Notes: generated from the sequence alone by a model not told the origin. Shown: positions 45,696 to 58,580, numbered from the stretch's first letter. The stretch: DNA of 64,000 bases from Nipponacmea schrenckii (GCA_030562195.1 JAUJPP010000003.1:21607398-21671397); one strand, 5' to 3'. Made by a program: numbers and translations.

Positions 45696-47687
45696 ATGTC
45701 TTCTACACGTAAACGATTGTATCGACAAAGGGTTGCATGTGATGCATGCGGCAAGGAACTTGATTCCGATTATAAAGAAAGTCACGTAAAACGCTTACAC
45801 TTGGGGGATACTATTACTTTTACACCAGTTCAACAAATAACTGATAAATCTCAGCCACAATTAAGTAGTTTTTTCGGGAAAACTAGCACATCTTCAGAAA
45901 GTAATCAGAATGTAAGTGAAGTAATTAGTAGCGAGCACAGTGAAGTGGAAACACATCTAATTGATGATTGTGACCCTTCTTCCCAATCAGCTAATGTATC
46001 CGGAGGCACAGTCCGTGAATGTTGCGATAAACCAACATGTTCCAACACACCTGATATAAGTGGAACTGAAATTCCGGAAAGTCCACAAGAATGTTCATCT
46101 GTTTTTGAGAAATTAATTGATTTGACATGTAAATATCCATCAGATCCTTGGCTCTTCAAGGATTCCAAAATCACTGATTCATTGGTGCGAGCAATAATAG
46201 AAATAGGTGCTTGTCAACCAGGATTTCATGATGACTTCGATGATTTCCAAATCGACAAAGATGGGAGACGTTTTCATGTGGAATGGTATCAGAAGACAAT
46301 GGAAAACAGAACAAAATCCCATAGACAATGGCTTTGTTACTCTCCAGAAACACATAAAATGTACTGTCTGTCTTGTTGGCTCTTTGCAGAAAAAAATAAA
46401 TTTTCATTTGAACGCACATTCGCAGATCCAAATGCTGGATGTTCTAATTTTAAAAAAGGGATTGAGAAAATTCGAAGTCACGAGGATTCTGAAATTCACA
46501 AAAGTTCTATGAGAGTTTTAATTGTCACAAAGTTTCGATTGCGGAGTGACCAGACAGTCTATCAAAATTTGATGAAAGCCAAAAATGCCGAAATCGAACG
46601 AAATCGACAAGTTATGAAGCGTCTGGTAGATGCGATACTTTTTCTGGGAAAACAGGGTCTTGCATTCAGGGGTCACAGAGAACATGCAGGATTAAGTCAA
46701 GATTGTAACGAGGGCAATTTTCTCGAACTTGTTAAATTCATTTCAAAATATGATCAAATTCTAGCCGACCATCTGATAAATGCTAAAAGGAATGAAACTT
46801 ATTTAAGTCATCACATACAGAATGACATCATTGAATCCATTGCCAATGAAGTTCTTCGGGGAATTCTATTTGAAGTTCGTTATGCTAGATATTTTGCTAT
46901 TATTCTAGATTCAACTATAGATATCAGTAGAATTGATCAATGCTCGTTTTCGCTCCGTTACGTTACCAAGTCGGGAGATATCGTTGAGCGGTTCATCATG
47001 TTCGACGAATTGGGTGGTGCAAGTGCCGAAGATTTCAAGAACTTATTAGATAAGATGCTCGAAAAATGTTCTTTAAAATTTTCGGAATGTAGAGGTCAAG
47101 CATATGATGGTGCTTACACTATGTCAGGTGATATTTCTGGGCTCCAACGACGAGTCAAAATTGAAGAGCCTACCGCAATTTATGTTCACTGTTGTGCCCA
47201 CAACTTGAATCTTGTAATAGGTGACTCGGCATCTTCGTCTTGTGTACAAGCTAAACTTTTCTTTGGCACTCTAGAAAATATCTACAGTTTTATGACAAGT
47301 TCTCTTCCAAGACTGAAGCTGTTAGATTCCGAAATTAAGCTACTGGATATAGCAACTTTGAAATTGAAAAGGCACTTTGACACACGTTGGCATAGCCACA
47401 AAGACTCAGTGAAAGCTGTGATAAGCTGCATTCCAGCTCTCGTGAAAGCTCTTGAACAAATTGCTAGTGGTGTATTACGAAATACAACACCGAAGGCACT
47501 TGCTGATGGTAATGGTATTCTGGCAACAATTACTAAGTTTGAATTTATTGTATTATTAGTTGTTTGGGATAAGATATTAGCATGCACAAATATACTCTCA
47601 TGTTATTTACAAGAGTCCGATATTGATATTATGACTGCATCTTCACTTGTTCAGTCCACTCGATTGCAATTAGTCGAATTACGATGA
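45696..47687 (+). pseudogene. hAT-like transposase (ZMYM/TTF-type), N-terminal and core part
   Basis: 663 codons from an ATG at 45696. An N-terminal C2H2-type finger (CDACGKELDSDYKESHVKRLH), a TTF-type zinc-finger region (RQWLCYSPETHKMYCLSCWL) and a DUF4371-like core (HIQNDIIESIANEVLRGIL ... FAIILDSTIDISRIDQCSF ... FDTRWHSHKD) follow. The catalytic-type residues in ILDST and GQAYDGAYTMSG are present. The frame then shifts after LVQSTRLQLVELR and continues at 47700 onward. Intact members of this family also occur as host-like ZMYM1 relatives in animals; the broken 3' half and neighbouring terminus argue for a transposon here. Confidence 0.8.
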
Positions 47688-47689
47688 CG

Positions 47690-48398
47690 ACGTTTTCAAT
47701 GATGTTGAAACTGAAGCAAGAGATATCGCATCAATGTGTGAAGTCGCTCCGGTGTATAAAGAGTCCCGAAACCGAAAAGTAAAGTTAATGCCAGGTGAAC
47801 GAGCAAGGGATGACGCCGCTGGTGATGGTCGTACCAGATTTCTTCGAGATACCTATTATGTTATCGTAGATACTTTGACATTTCAGATGAATGAACGATT
47901 CTCAGATTTTACTGAAATTGCTAATAAATTTTCTGCCTTAGATCCTAAATATTTCTCAGATAAAAACAGTGAAACGAAATTGATTGAACTTGGAAAGTTT
48001 TATAGTAAAGATGTCAATACTGCCGAACTAATAGATGAATATAGACATTTTAAAATAGTTTTAGAAGATATATTTACACCCCCTTCATCGGTACTTCTAA
48101 AAGTCAAAGATGTTTTACCCTTCATTATACAAAATACTATGGATACTGCATTTCCCAATTTGACGATTTTGTATAAAATATTTTTGACAATCCCTGTATC
48201 CAGTGCTGCCAGTGAGAGAAGCTTTAGTAGATAATAAAACTAATAAAAAATTATCTGAGATCAACAATGGCTGAAGACAGGCTCTCAAATTTATCTTTGA
48301 TAAATATAGAAAGGAATTTTGCCAAAGATGTTGATTTCGACAAAGTCATTCAGACGTTTTCAACGATGAAAAAAAGGAGAAAAGCTATGTATGACTAA
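47690..48398 (+). pseudogene. hAT-like transposase, C-terminal dimerisation part
   Basis: The frame at 47734-48234 contains the hATC motif IPVSSAASERSFSR and stops directly after it. A different frame continues NNG(M)AEDRLSNLSLI and NIERNFAKDVDFDKVIQTF, the normal end of these proteins. At least two frame breaks separate the halves, so the copy is dead. Confidence 0.75.
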
Positions 48399-49200
48399 AG
48401 TTGATATCTATGATAATTGAAATTTAAAAAAAAAATCGAAATGATAAAATCCATACAAACATAACATATCCATTAGCCGAAAATCTCATTCAAAATCGGG
48501 TGAAAACAGTACATCCCGTAAATTAAACTGAATACTTATGGATCTCCTAAGGGGGTAGTATCATGTGTTCTAGAAAGAGTGAAAATACTCTGCCAATAAC
48601 AATAGTGTTTCTCTCGAAGAAAACTAAGTTCGAAATTCGGGCAACCTCAGAAATCTCGCCCCCCCTGGGACGTAAACCTGGCTCCGCCACTGCTAAAATA
48701 TTCATCTTTCCAAATAAATCGAGGTTTGATTGATTCGAGGTATGTAAATACATTTAAAACCCCCGCACCCGCGGAGGTGCGGAAAATCCCAAGTTTTATG
48801 TGCCTAGTTTTTCTGACTCTCCCCCAGCCATATCTGACGAAATAGCTATCAGAGGCTGGGAATAGAGTCAGCAAGTTTCGTACTAGTCTCCGACGAGCAA
48901 CACATTTTGACTTTTTTCTGTGGACATTTTAACGAGTGGACATTTTGACCACATCCCGTTCAGTGGCACCCTGGTCCGAGCCTGGGGAGGTGGAAGTTAG
49001 CGCGATGTGGAACTCAACTGTAGTGTAAACTACCAGTCTGAGTAGCATGACTTATCCAGGATTTCCAATATTAGGGTCACAAGGGGTGGGACTTGGTGTG
49101 AACATGCAATGCCATGCCAACATTGCCCGACTACAGTTGGAGCTGCTATGATGGGGGGGGGGGGCGGGGGCTTGAAAGTTGAAAGATTGTAATAGTCCTA

Positions 49201-49360
49201 TAGTCACGGCGTGACTAAAAAACAGATTTCCGTGGAATCCGTTTTTCAGTAACCTGTAGAGGACTGCTTTTTTAAAATACGCGTATTCCGCGGATTATGT
49301 GTCATGACATTAATGGATTCCGCAGAGTGCTAAAAGACGGATTCCGCGGAAATTTGTCTG
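49201..49360. repeat. Foldback repeat with TTCCGCGGAA cores
   Basis: Inverted arms at 49223-49246 and 49333-49356 share ATTTCCGYGGAATCCGT. A 17-bp palindrome TAGTCACGGCGTGACTA sits at the left edge. Possibly a small MITE. Confidence 0.6.
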
Positions 49361-50205
49361 CTTTTTTTTATGAAAGTGTGTTAATCTCTGATGTCTTTTT
49401 GTTGTCTCAAAATGCTCCAAATGCATGTCTCCAGCTCCAGCTCTGAATATGAAGGATTTTCTTTTGCTTTGATCATGAGTTCCGAATTCCATAAATGTTT
49501 TCAATGAAATATCATCTCGTGAAACAATAAATATGCAACAGATGTCGCAAAATACGCACTTGAAAACTGAAAGTACCGGCACATTGAACAATCCACCCCT
49601 ATTTCAAACATAAGCTGTTCAATTACAGGCAATTATGCCAGAGTTAGACCAGAATGTTTTCGCTAGATTCGACGGTTCATAAAAAAAATGGTAAAATATC
49701 TCGTATCTGATATCTCGTATCAGGTAAACAGATATACATGTATTTAGTAAATTTTGATAAAAACGTTTATTCGTTTTTATACGCCCACATGAAAATGTGG
49801 ATATATATTGTCGTCGCCTCGGTTCGTCGGTCCGTCCGTCAACATTTGTTGTAGACACAAAAGAAGCTACAATTTTCAATTGATTTGAATTTTCAATGGA
49901 TTTTTAAGAAACTTAGTGTGAGCATTTGAATTGATAAGACGGCGGTCAATTTTTTATTCTTTTTGTAAATAACTCTTGTTGACTTGACTTTAATGACAAG
50001 CAATCTACTTTCGATTGAAACACATATTTACCGAAAACCATTTCCATATTGTATATTGTATTAAAATATTATTATTTATTATATAAAATTAATATTATTA
50101 AAATATATTGTATATTAAAAGAACATTAAATGAAACCATTTTTGGATTTTGTAACCAAAAAACTTAAATCATTCAAGAACTACAATTTATCATTTTGTTT
50201 TACAG

Positions 50206-50474
50206 GCGGACCAATTTCCTGGGCTTCCTGCATGGCGGTTCTTGGCGTTGGTGGTGTTGTTTTGGGAACACCAGTGTTACCCCTTCTTGGTTTTACATCT
50301 AATGGTATCGCTGCCGGATCATGGGCAGCCTCGATGATGTCCTCGTATGGTGGATCTATACCAGCTGGAAGTTTGTTTAACATTCTTCAATCTTCTGGAG
50401 CCTCTGGAATATCTTTCAATATTTTTGGAGGAATTCCTAGTTTTTGTGCTAAGCTAACAGCTCCATTTCCATAG
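50206..50474 (+). CDS. IFI6/IFI27 (ISG12)-like protein, last coding exon
   Basis: The exon follows a strong acceptor (TTTTGTTTTACAG, AG at 50204-50205) and ends TAG at 50472-50474. It encodes about 89 residues that are hydrophobic and Gly/Ala-rich: GGPISWASCMAVLGVGGVVL, then LLGFTSNGIAAGSWAASMM, then GGSIPAGSLFNILQSSGASG. The FTSNGIAAGS...AASMM...AGSLFNILQS(S)GA pattern is the ISG12/IFI27 motif; in vertebrates these are small mitochondrial or ER/nuclear-membrane proteins induced by interferon. The frame is open upstream to an ATG at 50130, but the acceptor suggests that part is intron; the upstream exon was not found. A poly(A) signal is at 50682-50687. Confidence 0.78.
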
Positions 50475-50681
50475 ATGGCTATTAAAAATTGTGCTTCTTT
50501 TCTATTAACCGCGTAGTAAAGATAATGTATACTTGCCAGTCTAGTTTTCTGTCAATTTATATGCTTAATGTCATAAATTGGTTTTGTAGGACAAAAATAC
50601 CAGGTTAAAGGGGGGGGGGGGGCTTCCTTGTTAGTTCTAAAACGAGAAAACGTGTATTTTATGGTGAACAGTATCAAATAT

Positions 50682-50687
50682 AATAAA
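50682..50687 (+). terminator. Poly(A) signal of the ISG12-like gene
   Basis: AATAAA 208 nt after the stop codon. A run of about 13 G's lies between them. Confidence 0.4.
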
Positions 50688-50699
50688 TCTAATCAATAA

Positions 50700-52080
50700 T
50701 TAAGTTTGGATTAAAAAGAGATGAATTTATAAGATACTGTGTAAAGCCTATCAGATAAAATATGAAGCAACTACATTCTGTTTAGTTTTTGTTGTTGTTT
50801 GTGGTAGAGATAACATTTTTCACTAAAACTGTTAAAAGTATATAATTGTAACCTTTAAGGGCATTGTTGCACTAATAGCTTTTCTTAATATATATTTGAT
50901 GTCTCATCATCATTTATCATGTCTACTGTTTGATTAGAATATAATCGGACTGTCCCAGATGCAATTAATGATATTTACAAAATTGATGAAAGGTGCATCA
51001 CATATTCTATAATATATGAATATCAAAATATATTGCTGACAGTTTGGAATTGCATCATCACAGATGAAATGAAAATTTATGAGTTCAATTTTACCAGCGG
51101 TCATGATACTATGTTCAGCTAGGTCGAGAAGATTAAAAACAGGGAGTTTTAGAGAATTTAATAATTTCTGTGCAAATAAAATTACACAAAAACGTTTAGC
51201 GGTCAAAAACTTGCACTGTCCTTAATGATACAAAGTTAGTGTTTCTTTTTAATGCTTGAAATAAATCTTTCATCTTTCTTTTTGTGTTTTTTTTTAATTC
51301 CTTGGCGATTTTGATTAAGATGCCATAAGATGTCAAGGTATTTCGTAATATCTTGACGTTGAAAAAAAAAACACTAACTCTTCTGCACCTAACTGACTAA
51401 TGAAGACAGGCCAATTCCAATTGCGATTTTCAACTGTCGAAGGATCTTCTATGTGCACAGCTTGTAGCACACGGGGTCTCTGTACATTGTCCCATCCGAA
51501 CGATAAGACACATTTTCCATGACAGTCCCTCTGACCTTGAGAAGGTGCTAATACGAAGTGTCGTTCTCGTTAATAATTACATAGTAGTACTAGTACTAGT
51601 AGTAAAACTAAATTTATTATAAGCATATTATTGACTTACGTCAAAGATGCATGTATATTTTCAGATCCTCCTATCCGGCGTTAAAATAGTTTATGTTCCC
51701 CGGATTAAATGCTCTGATACACCCATCTGAAATGTGGCGTTTATATTGCCGTCATGTACGCCCAGTCCATCTGTATTATTGCTCGTAATTAATAATCCAA
51801 TAATCCGCACAATATTTGATATTAGTTCTTGCCCTTGTTCTTCAAAACGCGTTGAATTTTTAGCTCGTAAACACTCTAGAAAGCATAATTTTTTACCGAT
51901 ATTGAAGCATTTGATTTGTTATTTCCCTTGTTCTTGAAAACAATAAATTTTAGTACGTGAAAACTTAAAATAAAATAATTTAATCCAAACTCAAAGCTGA
52001 AGAGGGTGTATATTCTCTTGCATGACATATAAATAACTCATACACAACTTCAAAAATGTAATCCTTACATCATCTTGAAA
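50700..52080. other. Gene-free stretch
   Basis: No supported gene; AT-rich with only short unsupported ORFs. Confidence 0.4.
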
Positions 52081-52119
52081 AGAACATAGGCAAGGACGTA
52101 AAACTCCATTCATTTCATT

Positions 52120-53309
52120 TCATTTGAGTAGGCTCAACATAAAAAGGCCGAGTTCTAGACAAATCTTTTTATCAAAAATACCCGGAGGCAAGATGTAATT
52201 AGGTTGTAACAAAAGCAAATCATAAAGAGTTATATGACTTAAATCATCAGGATCATTTGACAAACAAGTTATTGGGCGGCTGTTGACGATACGCTCAACC
52301 TCACAGAAAACAGTCAATAAAGATTCACCATTTAGAGCATGAGGAGTAGTTTCCTCTATAACGTCATACAAAACTTTTCGCACTGAACGAATTGGCGTTC
52401 TCATGCGCCACCGAAATGCGATCTCATCTCTTAACTCTTTCTCTGAACCTACTAAATTAGAACCGTTGTCAGACCTAATAAATTAAACATCACCTCTACG
52501 AGCTAGAAAACGTCGCAAGACATTAATACATGAAGTAACATTTAGAGTATGAGCAATTTCCAGATGTAGAGCCCTTATTGACAAACAAGTGAAAAGAACC
52601 CCATAACGTTTCACTTGGCTTCGACCTACTTTTACATAAAACGATCCGAAGTTGTCCACACCCGTTCTTGAGAAAGGAGGGTCATCTGGGTTAAGTCGCT
52701 CTTGGGGCAGATCGGCCATCTTCTGAACTCCAGTCTTGGATTGATAAAGACTATGCACTTGTGAATAACATTTCTAACTAAGGTCTTGCCTTTCAAGAAC
52801 TATTGACGTAATGATGATAATGTAGCGTTCCTGCCCATGTGACCAACCAACTTATGAGTTTCTTTCACTATAAGGGCTGATACATGTGAAGACTTTGGAA
52901 GAATAATCGGGTGTTTATCTTTCACCGACTCTGATGACACCACTATCCAAAACTGGATCCAAGCTGACTGTGTAGGACTGTGTTTGGCAACTTTCGACTT
53001 TGTTTCTAAGCTTTTCAACTCGTCAGGAAAATACCATTTTTGTTCGAACTTGAAAATGACTAACTCTGCGTTTTCCACATCTCTCACAGTTATACGATTA
53101 AACTCATCAGTGTTAATTCCATTCCTTCGAAACTTCGCCATCTTTCTTTCCACATCGTGCTGACTATTTTGAGATGTTGAAGAAGATTCATCATCTTCTT
53201 GAAACTCTTTTCTTTTCTTGACAAATAGCTGTAATAGTGACATGAATTCAGCAACCAACCAATCATTTTTCTCAACTTTGTCCATGAAGAAAAGTATTCG
53301 ATGAAACAT
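52120..53309 (-). pseudogene. BEL/Pao integrase fragments
   Basis: Pieces at 52800-53309 (HHCC region: LVGHMGRNATLSSLRQ), 52483-52758 (core: GVDNFGSFYVKVG ... LSIRALHLEIAHTLN) and 52120-52404 (SRPITCLSNDPDDLSH). Separated by frame changes; the second catalytic Asp region (SDNGSNLVG-like) is interrupted by a stop near 52480. Confidence 0.75.
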
Positions 53310-54681
53310 TCCATTCCAATCATTATTCCACCGGTAGTGACGTATGTGGAACCTTTGACTTCAGGATCGTTTGTATCTAAAACGTTTGACTTTTGATGAT
53401 TCGACTTCGGCCATTCTGACTCTGGTTGCTTTAAAAATGCTGGACCTTCAAACCATTGACTTTCTATAAACTTCTGTAATGTAGCACCTCTTGACGACAA
53501 ATCACTTGGATTCGATTTGCCTTCAATATACTTCCATTGATCTACATCTGTGTTAGCTCTAATAACTGATATACGATTGGCTACAAAGGTTCGGAATCTA
53601 GTTGATTCGTTGTTGATATAGTTGATGACAGACATACTATCAGTCCAAAATATGGTTCTATCAATGTTGATTTCTAGCTCTGACTTATTTATTCTACTCA
53701 ATTTAACCTGTCAAATTGCTGTCAACTCCATTTTCGGTATTGTGACTGTTTTTAACGTTGCGACCCTAGCTGTGCTCATCACCAGAGAGGTATATATCGA
53801 ACCATTGCTGTTGGTAAGTCGCAGATAAGAGACAGTACCATAACCCTTTTCGCTGGCGTCGAAAACGTTGTGCAGCTCTGTAGATATTATCTCTTCATTT
53901 TCAAATGATGGAAACTTGCTGCCATTTCTTAACCTGTGACTTTGCTATTTCTTGATCCCAATCATAACCAATTCGACATAGGTCTTGTAGCAAAGGCTTT
54001 GCTGGTAATATCAGAGGAGAGATTAATCCTAACGGGTCGTAGACTGAGCTTACAATAGACAGGATATTTCTTCTGGTGTTGGAGTGACCTTTCACTTTAA
54101 CTTTAAAACCGAAAGTATCTGTTTCTACTGACCAATATACTCCTAAAGCTCTCTCTGAGGGTAGTTCATCATACTCTAGATTGATCTTCTTGACATCTCT
54201 TTCACTTACAGGCAATGACTCCAGTAACTCTCTGCTATTGCTCATCCATTTCCGCAATTGGAAACCACCTCTGCCGAGTACATCACGTAATTCGTGGCAC
54301 AGAGAAATTGCTTCATCAACCGACTTCGTACTCTTCAAACAGTCGTCAACATACTATGGTATTATAGGCTGCGGTTGAGCATTCATTGTCTATTGTAGTT
54401 CTTTTTAGTGCGTAATTTGCACAGCTAGGATTTGATACAGCCCCAAAAATGTGGACTTTCATCCGATAAACTTCTGGTTCTTTGTGGATATTGCCGTCAG
54501 ACCACCAGTTGAATCGTAAGTAATCTTGATACTCCTTTGGTAGGTGAACGGCGAAGAACATTGAGTCTACATCCGACATAAAGCAGATACGCTCCTGTCG
54601 AAATTTGAGCAAGACTCCAATAAGACTGTTGGTAAGGTCAGGTCCTGTATCAACGAGTCTTTGAAGGAAACGCCGTAACAT
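53090..54681 (-). pseudogene. BEL/Pao reverse transcriptase and RNase H fragments
   Basis: 54346-54681 carries RT motifs (ICFMSDVDSMFFAVHLPKEY ... HIFGAVSNPSCANYA) and stops just before the VDD box, which continues in 53901-54338 (VDD then LKSTKSVDEAISL, FQLRKWMSN). 53090-53701 carries the RNase H block (TIFWTDSMSVINYINNE ... NPSDLSSRG). Confidence 0.8.
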
Positions 54682-54953
54682 CTGGCAGAAAAATCGAAAA
54701 CTATGCGTAGCTTGTTAGGCTTACGAGGATGGTAGATTCCATGATGACCAAATACAATGTCCTATTTCGACTGCTAATAATATTTTCATCTTCCAACTTT
54801 TCGGCAAAGTCTTTGTCAATAATATTTTTCATAAAGTCTGTATAATCATTGGAGAATTTTCACTGTTAATCATACTTCTTTTTACGCTATTAAGCCTCTG
54901 TAAGGCTTGGTGACTATTGTGATGGAAACGGGGATTTAAATGGAAGCGGAATT

Positions 54954-55853
54954 TCATAGTGTCCATTCTGGAAAGCTATCGCTTCCTCGACCATTTTTAA
55001 GATCATCCTTAGAATATTCCCTTTTCTCTTCAGTCACATGCTCTGGAAAGTCTACATTATAAGAGTTTCTAATGGCTTGATCCACTTTGGTCAAAACCTC
55101 ATCATCTTCTATGGCTAAAATCTCCTCTCTGTTTACAGGTATAGCCTCATCATTATTTTCTTTAGCAGCATTGGTACGGATTACGTTCCACAAGATCCAC
55201 CCGATTCTGGTTTGGGTTGCATCTGGGCTGCCGGGAGGTCCTGTGACAACCTTCAGAGGTGAGTACGCATCCGCTATGTTATTTCCAATTAAAAGAACAA
55301 TATCTGCGTCTACTTCTGGAACTTCTATATCTTTTAGATGGCACCATGACGTAGGTCATAGGTGTATGACTCTTAGCAACTGGTATAACATCTTTACTGT
55401 AGACAGAAGGTAGCATAACATGATTATTCTCATCCACATCACAAATTTCGAGACCACATCACAAATTTCGAGACCATTTACCATATCTGTACTAAATGTA
55501 TATGGTTGACCCATGGAATTCAGAGTTATTCTTTTCTTTGAGCGCCAAGAATATTCATGTAATCTGAGCTTATCAACGATATGCTGCTCCCACAATCCAA
55601 GATGGCATAAGTTAGGATATAATTTTCCGATTTCGCTATCCGTATCTTCACCAAAACTATGGCTAAGGTCTGAAACTTCGGTGCCGACCCCCATATCACA
55701 TGGTACATCGACCTGCAGATTGCAAGCATGAGCTTCAATTCGGTTTTGGCACTTCCTCTGAGTGCAATAATGTTGGGTGTCTTCTCCCACATAAATCACA
55801 TTTGCTAACATTGGTACAATTCTTTCTTTGGTGACCCTTCCTGAGACATCCAA
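54954..55853 (-). pseudogene. BEL/Pao protease-region fragments
   Basis: Overlapping frames at 55356-55853 and 55526-55792 read AILDCGSSISLISSDYMNIL, an aspartic-protease block with DCGS at the catalytic position, with frame breaks on both sides; 54954-55193 is the linker to RT. Confidence 0.6.
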
Positions 55854-56234
55854 AACAGACAGATAAATTTCTCAGTGCGAATAACTTTTCTTTTAATGAC
55901 TTTTCGTCTAACTTTCTGCAGTGAGCTATAGTGTGTAAATGTCCATAACAATATAAACATCTTTTGGAAGCTTCTATAGTATTTCCATTTGCAGCTGAAT
56001 TACCTTGGTTTTAATCGCCTTTGCTAGTTTGATTCAATTCCTTTACAGGTTTTGAATTTGGGTTGTTTGGTCTGACGCTTGAACTCAAATGTGTCTTTCT
56101 ATAATTGTCCGTAAAGTTTGACTTTACTTCTTGCTCAATAGTTGCTAAACCTATCAGTTTTATTGGTTTGTCATCCTTCCCTTTAGGAGTAGTTCTGTGG
56201 CTAACATCTTTATTCATTGCTAACCTTCCATATG

Positions 56235-56870
56235 TTAGATATGTGGCCTTTTTTTAGCTTCATGTTTGATGAACTTTACTAAGTCTTGAAACTTTAAAGG
56301 AATCTTCTTATCTTTCTTCTCAAATACAATATGAAATGGCAGTTTCTTAACCAATTTTTGTAAGTTACTTTTAAATTCTAAGATCTTCATGGCGTTAATA
56401 CTTTCGACTGCGTTTTCACATTCAGCCAAAAATACTGAAAAGTCGTCCAAAGATTTTACATCATCAGCTTTAATGATTAGCCAATCCAATGCTTTAGTAA
56501 TATAGGACTCTGCAATATCTTCTGGATCACCATATCTTTCTTCAAGATCTTCCGAAGCTTTTTTATAACCAACCTTAGCATCTAAATGGGAATACGAAGA
56601 TACGACGTTATGTGCTACTCCACTTGTATATTGTTCAAGGTAAGTGAGTAATTCGTTGTAATCTGATGTGTTGTTTTCTATCTTTGTGTGAAACTGTCGT
56701 ACGAATCGTTTGTAATCCATATGGTTTCCGTCAAACTTGCGTACTTCATTGACTGGTTTCTTCAATTCTCGTACAATTTTCATCATATTTTCATCAGGCC
56801 TATGACTTAGATCAATGTTAGATGATATCTTGGTTTTATGTTTCGTAAGAGAACTTAGCTCCTCTCTCAC
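56235..56870 (-). pseudogene. BEL/Pao gag fragment (DUF1759-like)
   Basis: About 211 codons: VRKFDGNHMDYKRFVRQFHT ... YKKASEDLEERYGDPEDIAE, the BEL/Pao Gag signature. The frame opens at a GTG rather than an ATG, so the true start lies upstream in lost sequence. Confidence 0.8.
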
Positions 56871-56884
56871 TCGATTACCTGCTT

Positions 56885-57770
56885 CTAGTGAAGCTATTTG
56901 TTATTACTTTTAATATATTTTTTATCTATCAAACATTATAACAGAATTATTTCAATAAAGTATGTACTAATTTAAAACAAAATTGACAAATATTAACAAA
57001 AAAATAACTTCTTCTGTATTCTGTAATAATAGGTTTATACACTGCTTATATCACCAGTAAGTTCACAGCTTCATCAGCAAATAATACCATTTATCTCTAA
57101 TATCAACCATAAACTTTGACTTATAACTTGGTTTGGTACTTAAATCGTCAATGTACATGTGGATACATGCGTTGGGTAATCATCAATTCAATAACTTTAC
57201 TGTAGCTTGTTGCCAATAAAACTCAATATAAATTGACAGTCTTTAATTACAGTACAAAATGACGGTAATTATGGGTATAGATGTTGAGGTAACTGTTAAT
57301 GTAAATATATAACAAAATACTTAAAGAACATGGGGGAAAAAGAATATCAAACAATAATAGGGCCTACTGAAATGCGAGGTCACGTGAACCAAGCAACACT
57401 CGAAAAATGCCTTTTCTCACATAATGCACAATTGACAAAAGATATGCAATACAATAAGACATTCTTAATATCATAAACTACTTAACTATTTCATAGAAAA
57501 TAAATATAAGTAGTTGACATATTACAAATTTATTATGCCCATTAACTTCATAATACTCAAAGTTTATATCCCTTTTTTCTTCACAATGAAACGTTTTCCC
57601 CGCGTGCTGCGTTCTGACTTATGAAGACTAATATAAAACTTCCATAACGTTAGGTCACTTATTAATCTAGGCTATTATTGCGAATCAAAGGCGTTCGATT
57701 CTTGATTTCACAGGCATTCGTAAAAAAAATTCTAATTTGTTAACATATTTCCATTCTTGGCGATTCTAGC
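56885..57770. other. Gene-free AT-rich spacer between retroelements
   Basis: No ORF or clear LTR. It could hold the 5' LTR of the decayed minus-strand BEL/Pao, but no TG...CA pair could be matched. Confidence 0.35.
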
Positions 57771-57779
57771 ACTTACAAT

Positions 57780-58580
57780 ATCCTAGTAGTTCTGAATCAC
57801 GTTCATCTCGTTCTACATCAAGGTTAGGAAAACGCTATCGCAGTAACAGTCCGTCTCATCGAGTGTCATTTCGAGACCATCCACCTCAACGTCGATCTAA
57901 TTCAAGATCTCAAAGCCCAGTATCTAGAGGGGACCAGTCTAATTTTTTGTGGCTTTTGTCTTAAACCTGGACATAATTGGAGACGATGTTTTAAACGTAA
58001 TAAAATTTTAGAATCTCGTCGATATCAGAATACAGCCTATTCTACTGCAGATGCTAATCGTCCATCAGGATTTTTAAAAAAAGGGAATATCCATGCTCCC
58101 AAATGTTCCTTGACCCTAACGAATTTGTAATCAACTCTCTCTCTGAGTTTGTTATAAAGTTAAATTCCCACAATTTTTGCAAGGGATCTTTAGATTCTTG
58201 TTTTGTTTGATAGTGGTGCCTCTAAGACACTGTTTTCACAGTCTGTTATTTCTTCGTCTCAATACTTGACAAATTTACCTGAACATAAGTTAGAATATCC
58301 TTTAAATTTTCGTGTTGGAAAAGGTTCTTCGATGCCTTGTTCTTCATTATACTGTATTGTGTTTTGTGTTATTTTACAAGGTTTAACTTTTAAAGTTCGC
58401 GCATGTGTTACACCAGATTTAGTTGGTGTTGACTTAATTCTTGTCCAAGGTAGTTCGTGTGCTTTGTCTGGACAATTAGATTTGCGCAGTAATATTTTCA
58501 AAGGAAAGTCCACTCGTGTTTATTTTTCAAGTTGCAACAATGTTTACGTTAACCCAATCAGACTCGCAATGTTAATGTAA
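57780..58580 (+). pseudogene. Ty3/gypsy gag zinc knuckle and protease
   Basis: 57780-57940 reads an SR-rich gag tail (SESRSSRSTSRLGKRYR), then after a one-base shift the knuckle C-x2-C-x4-H-x4-C. The protease frame (58203-58580) has DSGA as catalytic site followed by a hydrophobic flap region (LTFKVRACVTPDLVGVDLIL). Confidence 0.7.

Larger units (their letters stand above)
44740..48692 (+). mobile_element. Decayed hAT-like transposon
   Basis: The right end is visible: CTCCGCCACTG ending at 48692, the complement of the CAGTGGCGGAG type of hAT terminus. The matching left end was not found. GCCCGAA motifs in both orientations recur at 44746, 44829, 44938, 44992, 45043 and 45116 and near the right end (about 48631), like hAT subterminal repeats. 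The interior encodes a BED/TTF-type zinc finger transposase broken after the middle. The left boundary given is only where subterminal motifs begin. Confidence 0.6.
52120..56880 (-). mobile_element. Decayed BEL/Pao retrotransposon (minus)
   Basis: Collinear minus-strand pieces in the order gag, protease, reverse transcriptase, RNase H, integrase, each broken by stops or frame changes. No LTRs were recognised at either end. Its left end abuts a short SINE-like tail (GGACGTAAAACTCCATTCA, about 52094-52112). Much older than the element at 10255. Confidence 0.85.
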
